Assembly: GCF_036227565.1 (NCBI RefSeq)
Contig: NZ_CP109460.1
Span: 558,001-622,000 of the forward strand
Direction of reading: 5' to 3'
Origin: Streptomyces sp. NBC_01454
GTDB taxonomy: Bacteria; Actinomycetota; Actinomycetes; Streptomycetales; Streptomycetaceae
DNA: 64,000 bases
A program made the position numbers and the translations under genes. Below, piece by piece: positions 54,347 through 62,582 of this stretch (the stretch's first letter is position 1; the number at the start of each line of letters is the position of its first letter). Below the pieces are notes generated by a model. The model did no database searches. It worked only from the letters and a program-made list of their open reading frames with translations, and was not told the DNA's origin.

Positions 54347-54973
54347 TCAGACGTCCCCGTACGCCTCGCCGCCGAGTTCCAGCCGTGCCGTCCCGGCGGT
54401 GGTGTCCGCGAGCCAGCCGCGGAAGACCTCCAGATCGGCCTCCGGCAGCCCGATCTCGATACGTACCTCCGCCCCGTACGTCACCCCGCGCACCGCCCGG
54501 CCCGTCGTGCGCAGATCGTTCTCCACCCGGCCCGCGCGCTGGTGGTCGACGGTGACCGTCACCAGCCGGAAGCGCTGACGGGTGACCGTTCCCAGCGCGT
54601 CCAGCGCCTCGCCGACGACACCGCCGTAGGCGCGGATCAGGCCGCCGGCGCCGAGTTTGACGCCGCCGAAGTAGCGGGTGACCACGGCGACCACGAAACG
54701 GACCTCGCGACGCACCAGCATCTGGAGCATCGGTACCCCCGCGGTGCCGCCGGGCTCCCCGTCGTCGCCGGCCTTCTGGATGCCGCCGTCGGCACCGAGG
54801 ACGTAGGCGAAGCAGTGATGGCGGGCCGTGGGGTGTTCCCTGCGGATGCGCGCGATGAAGTCCTGGGCCTCGGCCTCGGTCGCCACGGGCGCGAGCGCGC
54901 AGAGGAAGCGGGACTTGTTGATCTCGATCTCGTGGACGCCCTCGCGCGCGAGCGTGCGGTACTGCTCCTGCAT
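54347..54973 (-). CDS. YigZ/IMPACT family protein
   Basis: A 208-residue UPF0029/YigZ protein. The N-terminal IMPACT domain (about 1-120) shows EIEINKSRFLCALAP, HHCFAYVLG, DDGEPGGTAGVPMLQ and VTRYFGGVKLGAGGL, the conserved phosphate-binding-like loops; the C-terminal DUF1949 ferredoxin-like domain follows (about 140-205). Human IMPACT regulates Gcn2; the bacterial role is unclear. Firm family call. Confidence 0.92.
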   Translation of the reverse strand: MQEQYRTLAREGVHEIEINKSRFLCALAPVATEAEAQDFIARIRREHPTARHHCFAYVLGADGGIQKAGDDGEPGGTAGVPMLQMLVRREVRFVVAVVTRYFGGVKLGAGGLIRAYGGVVGEALDALGTVTRQRFRLVTVTVDHQRAGRVENDLRTTGRAVRGVTYGAEVRIEIGLPEADLEVFRGWLADTTAGTARLELGGEAYGDV

Positions 54974-55212
54974 CGGGCCAGCCTATGCGGCCCCTGTGAC
55001 CCGCGGACCGCCGGCCGGGGCCGCCCGCGCCGCGCGGGGGTGTCCGCCGGACGGGCGCAGTCCGCACGGCCAGGCGGCGTACCCGCCCCGTCCGCACGGT
55101 GCGTCGGGGAGACGTCCGCGCCGCCCGTGGGCACTGTGAGGCCAGTGCGAGAGCCTCGTGTTTCCGGGGCCCCGCTCGTACACGTAGGAACGGCGGGTTT
55201 GCGGAGGGCGGC

Positions 55213-55995
55213 ATGGAAGAGAGCACACAGGCGGCGATGACGGCGGGCGTACCCGTGACGGGTGACGAGATGCCCGAACCCCCGCCGGAGGTCATCGAGG
55301 CGGCACGCGATGCGCCCGATCACTGGTTGGCCATGGTGGATCTGACCTGGCAGGGAGAGGGGCCACCGCCCCTGTGGGCGCTGATCGGGCAGTGGCGCTC
55401 GGGCCCGACGGGCGAGATCGAGGAGTGGCGGGACAACCCGGAGTACCGGCCGTCGCCGCAGATGCTGGACTGGCCGGATCCGGCCGACGCGGTCGACTGC
55501 GCGGTGCAGCTCGCCGCGACCGGCTACGGCCCGGGGCAGGACGTGTCCGAGGCGCTGGCGCGCGCGGAGGTGTCCGTGCTGGTCACCGCGACCGGCTCAC
55601 CGCTGGCCGCCGCCTCGCCCGAGGGCACCCCGGTGATCCCGGTCTACACCTCGCAGAGCTATCTCGAATCGGTGGGCCGGCTGCTCTACGACCGCCGGCC
55701 GGTGTCCGCGCTCGTCGAGCAGCTGCCGCCGGGGCATGCGCTGTACCTCAACCCGACCGGCCCGGTGAGCATGCTGGTGGACACCGAGGAACTGCGCGCG
55801 GCGCTGGCCGCGGCGTCCGGCACGATGGACGAAGCGGGCAAGCCGGCCGTGGCGGCGCGCCCGGGGACCGGGGCCGGCGGCGCCGAGCCGGTGAGCGGCG
55901 GCCGGGCGATCGGCAAGCCGGCCCGTGCCGCGAACGGCAGCACCGTGGTCGGCGCCGGGATGGCCAGTAGTGGAGTGGCCCGCGGCCGGAACTGA
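55213..55995 (+). CDS. SseB-like, type VII secretion-associated protein
   Basis: A 260-residue cytoplasmic protein annotated in relatives as type VII secretion system-associated. The central part (about residues 100-205) has the SseB-like pattern ARAEVSVLVTATGSPL, PVIPVYTSQSYLES and LPPGHALYLNPTGPVSMLVD. The C-terminus (215-260) is Gly/Ala-rich. No ESX genes lie in this window. The ATG at 55213 has GGAGGG four to nine bases upstream; an upstream in-frame start at 55099 is not needed. Family call is moderate. Confidence 0.65.
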   Translation: MEESTQAAMTAGVPVTGDEMPEPPPEVIEAARDAPDHWLAMVDLTWQGEGPPPLWALIGQWRSGPTGEIEEWRDNPEYRPSPQMLDWPDPADAVDCAVQLAATGYGPGQDVSEALARAEVSVLVTATGSPLAAASPEGTPVIPVYTSQSYLESVGRLLYDRRPVSALVEQLPPGHALYLNPTGPVSMLVDTEELRAALAAASGTMDEAGKPAVAARPGTGAGGAEPVSGGRAIGKPARAANGSTVVGAGMASSGVARGRN

Positions 55996-56184
55996 TCCGC
56001 CGGCACACAGGACCCGCCCCGCCCGTCTTCCCCTTCGGGCGGGGCGTCTGCCGTGCGGACGGGGCGTCCGCCGTATGGGCCAGGAGGTCCGCACGGTCCG
56101 CGACCCGGTCGTCCCGCGACGGGAATCTCCCGGCAGCGCCGTCCGTTGAGCGCACAGGACCCTTCCATCCGCAGGAGGCAGTGC

Positions 56185-56592
56185 GTGTACGGCGACCCCA
56201 CCACGATCCGCAGAATCCTCACCGAGCTCGGCGACACCTGGGCCGTCGTGGGGTTGTCGAACAACGAACAGCGCGCGGCGCACGGCGTCGCGGAGGTGCT
56301 GCAGCGTTACGGCAAGCGGATCGTGCCGGTGCACCCGAAGGCCGAGACGGTCCATGGCGAGCAGGGATATCCCTCGCTCTCCGCGATCCCGTTCCCGGTC
56401 GATGTGGTCGATGTCTTCGTCAACAGCGAGCTGGCGGGCGGTATAGCCGACGAGGCGGTGGCGCTGGGCGCGAGGGCCGTCTGGTTCCAGCTCGGGGTGG
56501 TCGACGAGGCGGCCTGGGACCGGGTGCACGACTCCGGGCTCGACATGGTGATGGACCGCTGTCCGGCGATCGAGCTGCCCCGTTTGAGCTGA
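56185..56592 (+). CDS. CoA-binding domain protein
   Basis: A 135-residue single-domain Rossmann protein of the YccU/CoA_binding family, like the N-terminal CoA-binding domain of succinyl-CoA ligase alpha: WAVVGLSNNEQRAAHGV holds the nucleotide loop, VPVHPKAETVHGEQGYPSL and DVVDVFVNSELAG follow, and WFQLGVVDEAAW is the third motif. GTG 56185 is preferred, as AGGAGG is six bases upstream. Function unknown. Confidence 0.9.
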   Translation: MYGDPTTIRRILTELGDTWAVVGLSNNEQRAAHGVAEVLQRYGKRIVPVHPKAETVHGEQGYPSLSAIPFPVDVVDVFVNSELAGGIADEAVALGARAVWFQLGVVDEAAWDRVHDSGLDMVMDRCPAIELPRLS

Positions 56593-56680
56593 GCGGCCGA
56601 CGGATGGCGTCCGCCCGCCCCCGAGTGCGTCGCCGGGCAGGTCCGGCGGCGCGCCGCGCGTGTTGGTGCGCGGGCGCCCG

Positions 56681-57238
56681 TCAGGCGGTGCCCAGGCCGT
56701 CCAGGAGTGTGGCGCTGGGCAGTTCGGCGAGTGCCTTGCCGGGCACGATGAGCTTGCCGCGGCGGCTGCCGCTGCCGATCAGGGCGTACGGGGCCTCGGC
56801 GACGGCGGTGTCCACCAGCAGCGGCCAGTCGGCGGGCAGGCCGATCGGGGTGATGCCGCCGAATTCCATCCCGCTGTCGCCGACCGCCTTGTCCATCGGC
56901 GCGAACGATGCCTTGCGGGCGCCCAGTTGACGGCGTACCAGCCCGTTGACGTCGACGCGGGTGTGCGAGAGGACGACACAGGCGGCCAGGGTGGTCTCCC
57001 CGCCGCGCTTGCCGGCCACCACCACACAGTTCGCCGACTGCTCCAGCAGCCAGGGGCCGTAGCGCTCGACGAGCAGCGCGGTGTCCGCGATGGCCGGGTC
57101 GGTGTCGACGTAGCGCAGCTCCTCCACCGCCACGGACCCCTGCCAGTCACGCAGCGCGCCGGCCACCGGCCCGGCCAGCAGGTCCAGGCACTCGACGGCG
57201 GGCCGGACATCGTCAAAGGCATCCATCGGGACGGGCAT
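56681..57238 (-). CDS. YbaK/EbsC aminoacyl-tRNA deacylase family protein
   Basis: A 185-residue protein of the YbaK/ProX editing family, which deacylates mischarged tRNA in trans. The conserved lysine and loop are in VVVAGKRGGETTLAAC, and PMDKAVGDSGMEFGGITPIGLP is the GxxPxG-type substrate loop. The ATG at 57238 (MPVPMDAF) is preferred to the TTG at 57247; neither has a clear ribosome site. Confidence 0.87.
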   Translation of the reverse strand: MPVPMDAFDDVRPAVECLDLLAGPVAGALRDWQGSVAVEELRYVDTDPAIADTALLVERYGPWLLEQSANCVVVAGKRGGETTLAACVVLSHTRVDVNGLVRRQLGARKASFAPMDKAVGDSGMEFGGITPIGLPADWPLLVDTAVAEAPYALIGSGSRRGKLIVPGKALAELPSATLLDGLGTA

Positions 57239-57281
57239 ACGCGCCAAGCTAACAGTCGTGCCCGCCCGGTCGCGGGCCGTC

Positions 57282-57854
57282 TCAGCGGGCGAGCGGGATG
57301 ATCACCGACATGGTCATCCCGACCGGCTCCCCGCCGTCATTGCGGTACGCGTGGGGGACCTTGGCCTCGAACGTCGCGGAGGAGCCGGCGGGCACCCGGT
57401 GCTCCACGCCGTCCACGACCAGCGTCAGGGTGCCGGTGCGGACATGCAGCAGTTCGACGGTGCCGGGCGGATGCGGATCGGAGGCGCTGCGGTCGCCGGG
57501 CATCAGCCGCCAGTCCCACAGTTCGAACGGCCCGGGGGCCTCGGCACCCACGAGGAGCGTGGTGAAGCTGCCGGCCTCGGTGGACCAGAGCCGGACCGCC
57601 TCGTCCGCGGCCACGATGCGCACCTGCGGGCCCTGCTCGTAGTCGAGCAGGGTGGTGATGCTGACGCCGAGCGCGTCGGCGATCTTGACGGTGGTGCCCA
57701 CGCTCGGGTTCGTACGGGCCTGCTCGATCTGGATGATCATGCCGCGGCTGACCCCGGCACGGGCCGCCAGCGCATCGAGGGTGAATCCGCGCTCACCGCG
57801 CCAGTGCTTGAGGTTGCGGGCGAGCGACTGCGTGAGCTGATCGAGATCCGTCAC
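57282..57854 (-). CDS. XRE family regulator with cupin domain
   Basis: A 190-residue regulator: an N-terminal HTH_3 helix-turn-helix (about 13-65; ERGFTLDALAARAGVSRGMI) and a C-terminal cupin (about 105-185; MPGDRSASDPHPPGTVELLHV with His near 127). Such proteins are often small-molecule sensors for adjacent transport genes. The GTG at 57854 is divergent from the EamA transporter gene across 107 bases that contain a perfect 12-bp palindrome, its likely operator. Confidence 0.9.
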   Translation of the reverse strand: MTDLDQLTQSLARNLKHWRGERGFTLDALAARAGVSRGMIIQIEQARTNPSVGTTVKIADALGVSITTLLDYEQGPQVRIVAADEAVRLWSTEAGSFTTLLVGAEAPGPFELWDWRLMPGDRSASDPHPPGTVELLHVRTGTLTLVVDGVEHRVPAGSSATFEAKVPHAYRNDGGEPVGMTMSVIIPLAR

Positions 57855-57874
57855 GGGTCCGTCCAGGTCGAGGG

Positions 57875-57886
57875 CGAATATATTCG
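57875..57886. promoter_or_regulatory. Perfect palindrome CGAATATATTCG
   Basis: This 12-bp perfect palindrome lies 21 bases from the XRE start codon and about 75 from the EamA gene, in an AT-rich stretch unusual for this genome. It is the obvious candidate operator for the XRE-cupin protein. Confidence 0.65.
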
Positions 57887-57961
57887 ATTCCGCAGTTCAA
57901 TTTCTTGCACTACGGTGTGGTGTACTTCAGCGTCCGGTTCACTGTACTGCGAGGTTTCACC

Positions 57962-58831
57962 ATGACAGCGGTCTTCGCCCTGGCCACCAGCCTTCTGTGG
58001 GGGCTCGCCGACTTCGGCGGCGGACTGCTCACCCGACGGCTGCAGGCGCTGACCGTCGTGGTGGTCTCGCAGACCCTGGCCGCCGTGGTGCTGGGCGCCA
58101 TCGTGCTCGCCACCGGCGGCTGGCGGGAGGCCGGACCGCAGCTGTGGTGCGCGGTCGGCGCGGGCGTCGTGGGTCCCGCCGCCATGCTCTGCTTCTACCG
58201 CGCCCTGGCGCTCGGCCCGATGGGCGTGGTCTCCCCGCTCGCCTCGATCGGCACCGTCCTGGTACCGCTCGGCGTCGGGATCGTGGCGGGCGAACGGCCG
58301 GGCCTGCTGCAGGCCACCGGCATGGTGGTGGCCGTGGTCGGGGTGCTGCTGGCCGGCGGCCCGCGGATCAGCGGCGCGTCGGTGGCCCGCCAGACGATCG
58401 TGCTGACGCTGGTCTCGGCGTTCGGCTTCGGCGCGGTGATGGCGCTGATCTCCGAGGCGTCCACGACCGTGACCGGGCTCTTCCTCGCGCTGTTCGTCCA
58501 ACGGGTGTGCAATGTCGCCGTCGGCGGCGCCGCCCTGTACGTCTCGGTGCGGCGCGGCACCCCGGCGCTGCCCGAGGGCGGACTCCCGGCCCTTCGCGGT
58601 GCGCTGCCCGCACTCGCCTTCGTCGGGATCGCCGATGTCGCCGCCAACGGCACCTACGCGATCGCCGCCCAGCACGGCCCGGTGACCATGGCGGCGGTGC
58701 TCGCCTCCCTCTACCCCGTCGTCACCTCGCTCGCGGCGCTGGGCGTCCTCAAGGAGCGGCTGCAGGCCGTCCAGGCGGCCGGCGCCTCGCTCGCGCTGGT
58801 CGGCACGGTGCTGCTCGCCTCGGGCAGCTGA
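57962..58831 (+). CDS. EamA/DMT superfamily transporter
   Basis: A 289-residue membrane protein with ten predicted helices in two repeats of five (EamA, residues 3-135 and 150-285). The first repeat ends with ALALGPMGVVSPLAS and the second with LYPVVTSLAALGVLKERLQ, the DMT hallmarks. ATG 57962 has GCGAGG six to eleven bases upstream. Divergent from the XRE-cupin regulator, which probably controls it. Substrate unknown, perhaps an amino acid or metabolite exporter. Confidence 0.9.
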   Translation: MTAVFALATSLLWGLADFGGGLLTRRLQALTVVVVSQTLAAVVLGAIVLATGGWREAGPQLWCAVGAGVVGPAAMLCFYRALALGPMGVVSPLASIGTVLVPLGVGIVAGERPGLLQATGMVVAVVGVLLAGGPRISGASVARQTIVLTLVSAFGFGAVMALISEASTTVTGLFLALFVQRVCNVAVGGAALYVSVRRGTPALPEGGLPALRGALPALAFVGIADVAANGTYAIAAQHGPVTMAAVLASLYPVVTSLAALGVLKERLQAVQAAGASLALVGTVLLASGS

Positions 58832-58873
58832 CCGCGGGCCGGAACGGCGGCGGTACGCGCGCCTGACGGCCGG

Positions 58874-59638
58874 TCAGGACGCCTCGTACGCCTCCCCGGC
58901 CTCCGCCGCATGCCACTCCCCCAGCGCGCGCAGCTGCTCGGGGGTGACGCCCTCCGGGATCGGCACCGGCGCCGGCGTGCGCAGCGGCGGCTGCCAGCCC
59001 TCCCGGGGGTCCCAGCGGCGGACGACCTTGGCGGGCGCGCCGGCGACCACCGCGTGGTCGGGGACCTCACCACGGACCACGGCACCGGCCGCGACCACCA
59101 CGTTCCGGCCCAGCCGCGCGCCGGGCAGGATCACCGCGCCGGTGCCGATCCAGCTGCCGGAGCCGATGGTGACCGGGTCGCTGCGCGGCCACTGCTTGCC
59201 GATCGGCACCTCGGGGTCGTCGTAGCTGTGGTTGGTGGTGGTGACGTACACCCCGGGGCCGAAGAAGCAGTCGTCGCCGATCGTCAGCCGGACATCGGCG
59301 ATCACATGGCTTCCCCGCCCGAGCACCACGCCATTGCCCAGTGTGAGGATCGGGTCCGGGCCGAGATCGAGGTCCGGCATCATGCCCGCCGTGAGCGTCA
59401 CGTCCTGGGCGATGATGCAGTGGTCACCCAGCTCGATCCAGGGGTCGCCGAAGACCGTGCCCTGCGGGAAGGCGAGCCGGGTGCCGGTGCCGATCCGGCG
59501 GAAGCGGTAGGGGCCGGGGCGCTGTGCCGTCACCGCCGCGGACTCCCTCACCCAGCGCGCGCCGCGGTGCACGGCACGCGACACGGCCCGGCGCCGCCAG
59601 GCCGCGACGGATGAGAACACGTTCTTGTTTATCGGCAC
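58874..59638 (-). CDS. Left-handed beta-helix acyltransferase
   Basis: A 254-residue protein with hexapeptide repeats from about residue 75 (IIAQDVTLTAG, VVLGRGSHVIADVRLTIGDD, WIGTGAVILPGARLG, VVVAAGAVVRGEVPDHAVVAG), typical of MaaA/WcaF-type O-acetyl- or acyl-transferases; the acetyl-CoA His is in TNHSYDDP. The GTG at 59638 (encoding MPINKNVFSS) is chosen by comparison with remembered homologues; no strong ribosome site. Convergent with EamA. Acceptor unknown. Confidence 0.88.
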   Translation of the reverse strand: MPINKNVFSSVAAWRRRAVSRAVHRGARWVRESAAVTAQRPGPYRFRRIGTGTRLAFPQGTVFGDPWIELGDHCIIAQDVTLTAGMMPDLDLGPDPILTLGNGVVLGRGSHVIADVRLTIGDDCFFGPGVYVTTTNHSYDDPEVPIGKQWPRSDPVTIGSGSWIGTGAVILPGARLGRNVVVAAGAVVRGEVPDHAVVAGAPAKVVRRWDPREGWQPPLRTPAPVPIPEGVTPEQLRALGEWHAAEAGEAYEAS

Positions 59639-59782
59639 CCGCACACCGTAATCGGCCCGCCGGGATACCGTCCGCGCGACGTGCTGTGATCTTCGCCCCA
59701 CCCGCGGCCGCCCCCGCCGGGCACCGCGGCGGTCGTCTACGGTGCTGGAGTCGCGGCGCAGCACGGCAAAGGAGAGCGAAGA

Positions 59783-60322
59783 ATGACGGCACGGGCTTTG
59801 ATTTCAGCGGTGAACGGCAAGGCGCCGAACGTCGATCCCTCGGCGTTCACCGCTCCGACGTCCGTCGTGCTCGGTGAGGTCTCCATGGCGGCCGGCTCCA
59901 GCGTCTGGTACCACGCGGTGCTGCGGGCCGACTGCGGCCCGATCGTGCTCGGCGCCGACAGCAACATCCAGGACAACTGCACGGTCCATGTCGATCCCGG
60001 CTTCCCGGTGACCGTCGGGGCGCGGGTCTCGGTCGGCCACAACGCGGTGCTGCACGGCTGCACCGCCGAGGACGACGTCCTGATCGGCATGGGTGCCACC
60101 GTCCTCAACGGGGCGCACATCGGGGCGGGTTCGCTGGTCGCCGCGCAGGCGCTGGTCCCCCAGGGCATGCAAGTCCCGCCCGGCTCCCTGGTCGCCGGGG
60201 TGCCGGCGAAGGTCAAGCGCGAGCTGACCACCGAGGAGCGCGAACTCCTCACGGTCAACGCCACGATGTACGGGGAGCTGGCGGCCCAGCACCGGGAGAC
60301 GGTCACGGCCGAGGAGGAGTGA
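59783..60322 (+). CDS. Gamma-class carbonic anhydrase-like protein
   Basis: A 179-residue left-handed beta-helix protein of the gamma carbonic anhydrase family. The zinc ligands of the Cam type are at NIQDNCTVHVDPG (His) and VGHNAVLHGC (two His), and DVLIGMGATVLNGAHIG continues the coils. It lacks the acidic loop of true Cam, like most YrdA/CaiE-type members, so activity is uncertain. It is on the opposite strand and divergent from the acyltransferase. Confidence 0.9.
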   Translation: MTARALISAVNGKAPNVDPSAFTAPTSVVLGEVSMAAGSSVWYHAVLRADCGPIVLGADSNIQDNCTVHVDPGFPVTVGARVSVGHNAVLHGCTAEDDVLIGMGATVLNGAHIGAGSLVAAQALVPQGMQVPPGSLVAGVPAKVKRELTTEERELLTVNATMYGELAAQHRETVTAEEE

Positions 60323-60342
60323 ACCGGCCGGGCGCCGACCGG

Positions 60343-60383
60343 CCGCGGCGGCACAGACCGGCGGCCGGCCCGTGCCGCCGCGG
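60343..60383. terminator. Terminator between carbonic anhydrase-like and enoyl-CoA hydratase-like genes
   Basis: CCGCGGCGGCAC (60343-60354) pairs with GTGCCGCCGCGG (60372-60383), a 12-bp perfect stem between convergent genes. Confidence 0.75.
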
Positions 60384-60416
60384 GCCGGCTCAGCGTTCCT
60401 GCGGGCCGGCTCAGCG
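60380..60416. repeat. 16-bp direct repeat spanning an operon end
   Basis: GCGGGCCGGCTCAGCG occurs at 60380-60395 and again at 60401-60416; the second copy contains the stop codon of the enoyl-CoA hydratase-like gene (TGA on the minus strand at 60411-60413), so the first copy is a duplicate of that 3' end. Confidence 0.8.
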
Positions 60417-61172
60417 CCCGGCGGAGGCGGCGACGGTCAGCGCGGAGGACAGCAGCTCGGCGTCGAACAGGGTGGCGTCCGCGAGACGGTTGGCGTTGGC
60501 GTAGGCGTTCAGCATCAGCTTGGCGGTCCGCAGGGCCGAGGGGGAACGGCGCACCAGCGGCTTGATCCACCGTGCGACGGTGCTGTCGAGCTGCTCCTCG
60601 GGGACGGCCTTGTGCAGGATGGACAGCTCCTGCGCGGTGGCGGCGTCGAAGTTGTCGGCGGTCAGTATCAGCTCACGGATCCGCGACGCACCCGCCTCGT
60701 GCAGCAGCCGCGGCATGATCCCGCCCCAGGCCGGCGGCACACCCAGACCCAGCTCCGGCAGCCGGAAGCGGCAGGTGTCCGCACCGGCCCGCAGATCACA
60801 GAAGACCGCGAGCCCCACGCCGGCACCGACCACCCCGCCGTGCAGTCGCGCGATGGTCACCACGTCGGTGCTCGCGAGGGCCTCGCACACCCGCCGCGCC
60901 TTGTTGCCCAGGGCACGCAGCCCCACCCCGCCGGGTTCCTCGGCGAGCAGGGCGGGGAACTCCACCCGGTCACCGCCCAGACAGAAGTCCTCGCCCGCGC
61001 CGGAGAGGACCAGCACCCTGATCCCGGACTCGTCGTCCAGGGCTCCCAGTACGACGAGCAGCTCGTCGAGGGTCTCCCCCGAGATGGCGTTGCCCGTCTC
61101 GGGGCGGTTCAACTGCACCGTGAGGACGGGGCCTTCCCGTCTCACGAGGAGGGACTTGAAGTCGTGCATCAT
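60411..61172 (-). CDS. Enoyl-CoA hydratase/isomerase family protein
   Basis: A 253-residue crotonase-fold protein. The first oxyanion segment is LSGAGEDFCLGGDRVEF and the second GGVVGAGVGLAVFCD. Hydratases carry a Glu where this protein has Gly in GAGVGLAV, while the second catalytic Glu is kept in LPELGLGVPPA; a one-Glu site fits isomerases or hydrolases of the superfamily better than a true hydratase. It is the last gene of the P450 operon, 54 bases after the P450. Substrate unknown. Confidence 0.88.
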   Translation of the reverse strand: MMHDFKSLLVRREGPVLTVQLNRPETGNAISGETLDELLVVLGALDDESGIRVLVLSGAGEDFCLGGDRVEFPALLAEEPGGVGLRALGNKARRVCEALASTDVVTIARLHGGVVGAGVGLAVFCDLRAGADTCRFRLPELGLGVPPAWGGIMPRLLHEAGASRIRELILTADNFDAATAQELSILHKAVPEEQLDSTVARWIKPLVRRSPSALRTAKLMLNAYANANRLADATLFDAELLSSALTVAASAGR

Positions 61173-61226
61173 GGGCGTTCCTTGTTTCGTTGTCCCGCTG
61201 TGCGGGAGACCCGTGCGCCGGGGCGG

Positions 61227-62528
61227 TCAGACACGGACGACCGGAAGAGTGATCAGGCGGCGGAAGGCCACCCGCGGCTCCCAGACGGGCGGTGCGCCGA
61301 TCCGCAGCCCGGGCAGCCGGTCGAGCATGGCGGTGAGCAGGCAGTCCGCCTCCATACGTGCCAGCGCGTTGCCGAGGCAGTAGTGAATTCCCCCGCCGAA
61401 GCTGAGGTGGGAGGCCCGCCGGCTGATGTCGAAGTCTCCGGGTGAGGCGAAGTGGTCCGGGTCGTGATGGGCGGCGCCGACCATCAGCTGCACCATCTCG
61501 TTCTTGCGGACGGTCACGCCGGCCAGCTCGGTGTCCTCGGGCGCGACCCGGCTGATCATGTGTATCGGGGCGTCGTAACGCAGTACCTCGTCGATCGCGT
61601 CCGGTATCTGCTCGGGATGCAGCCGCAGCCAGTTCAGCTGCCGGGGGTGTTCCAGGAGCAGCCGGACCATGCTGGACAGGACGTGCGAGGTCGTCTCCAG
61701 CGCTGCCAGCACCATGAAGAGCGCGAGGGAGAAAACGGCCTCGTCGACGGCTTCGCGGTCGGGTTCCTGTGCGTCCCAGGCACGGAGCCAGGACGAGACC
61801 GGGTCATTGCCCGGATTCCTTCGCCGCTCGTTCACCAAAGCGCTGAAATACTGGCGCAATTGGTGGGTTGACGCATCGGAGAGCGTGAGCTGGCTCGGCG
61901 TCGGAAACAATTCCTGGGTGTACACCTGGTCGTGGGTAAGGGAACGCAGGAGCCCGAAGTCGGACGACGGAATCTGCAGCCATTCACCGATGGTGATCAC
62001 CGGAAGTTCTTCGCTGACCAGTGCGCAGAAATCGGCCGGGCCGTCCACGAGTTCCGCTTCGAACCGGTCGAGCAGCCTTTGGGTCGTCTGCTCGACCGAG
62101 GGTCTCATTCCGGCCAGGGAGTTGCGATCGAAAACGTTGCCCACCGACCGCCGCACCCGGGTGTGGTGCGGCGGGTTGAGCATCGGCAGGGTGCCGCCCA
62201 TCTGTCGGGACGCGTCCGCACTCCAGCGGGCCGCGTCGCCCTGGCGGGCCCGCCAGGCACTGTCCGGGACCCGCCAGGATCTACTTCGCAAAAGCTGGTG
62301 GCACAGCCCGTATGACGTCGTCAAGTAGCCGCCCCAGGGCGCCGGAACGGCCTCTCCCATTTTCCTGAGTTTCGCGTACAGCGGCAGCGGATTCGACTGG
62401 CCGTCGACCGTGCGCAGGCGGGAAAAAAGCGAAACCACACTGCGCCGGTCAACGGCGGCAGTGGCCAGAGCGGGAGGCAAGGCGGCACCTTCTTTCAGAA
62501 GATCACTCACTAATCGCCAACCCTGCAT
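61227..62528 (-). CDS. Cytochrome P450 (CYP154-like)
   Basis: A 433-residue class I P450. Heme ligand is C384 in FGGGIHYCLGNALA, the K-helix ExxR is E314-R317 (DEVLRYD) and the I-helix segment is LAALETTSHVL (about 274-284). Pairs of a CYP157 and a CYP154 gene occur in Streptomyces conservons, and this gene follows a CYP157-like gene 54 bases downstream. Redox partners are not in the window. ATG 62528 has a weak AGGGGT site; a GTG at 62510 is an alternative start. Confidence 0.9.
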   Translation of the reverse strand: MQGWRLVSDLLKEGAALPPALATAAVDRRSVVSLFSRLRTVDGQSNPLPLYAKLRKMGEAVPAPWGGYLTTSYGLCHQLLRSRSWRVPDSAWRARQGDAARWSADASRQMGGTLPMLNPPHHTRVRRSVGNVFDRNSLAGMRPSVEQTTQRLLDRFEAELVDGPADFCALVSEELPVITIGEWLQIPSSDFGLLRSLTHDQVYTQELFPTPSQLTLSDASTHQLRQYFSALVNERRRNPGNDPVSSWLRAWDAQEPDREAVDEAVFSLALFMVLAALETTSHVLSSMVRLLLEHPRQLNWLRLHPEQIPDAIDEVLRYDAPIHMISRVAPEDTELAGVTVRKNEMVQLMVGAAHHDPDHFASPGDFDISRRASHLSFGGGIHYCLGNALARMEADCLLTAMLDRLPGLRIGAPPVWEPRVAFRRLITLPVVRV

Positions 62529-62582
62529 ACCCCTGCCGCCGAACGTTCATGCGACAAACGAACTTTCAAGCTGTAGTAAAAC

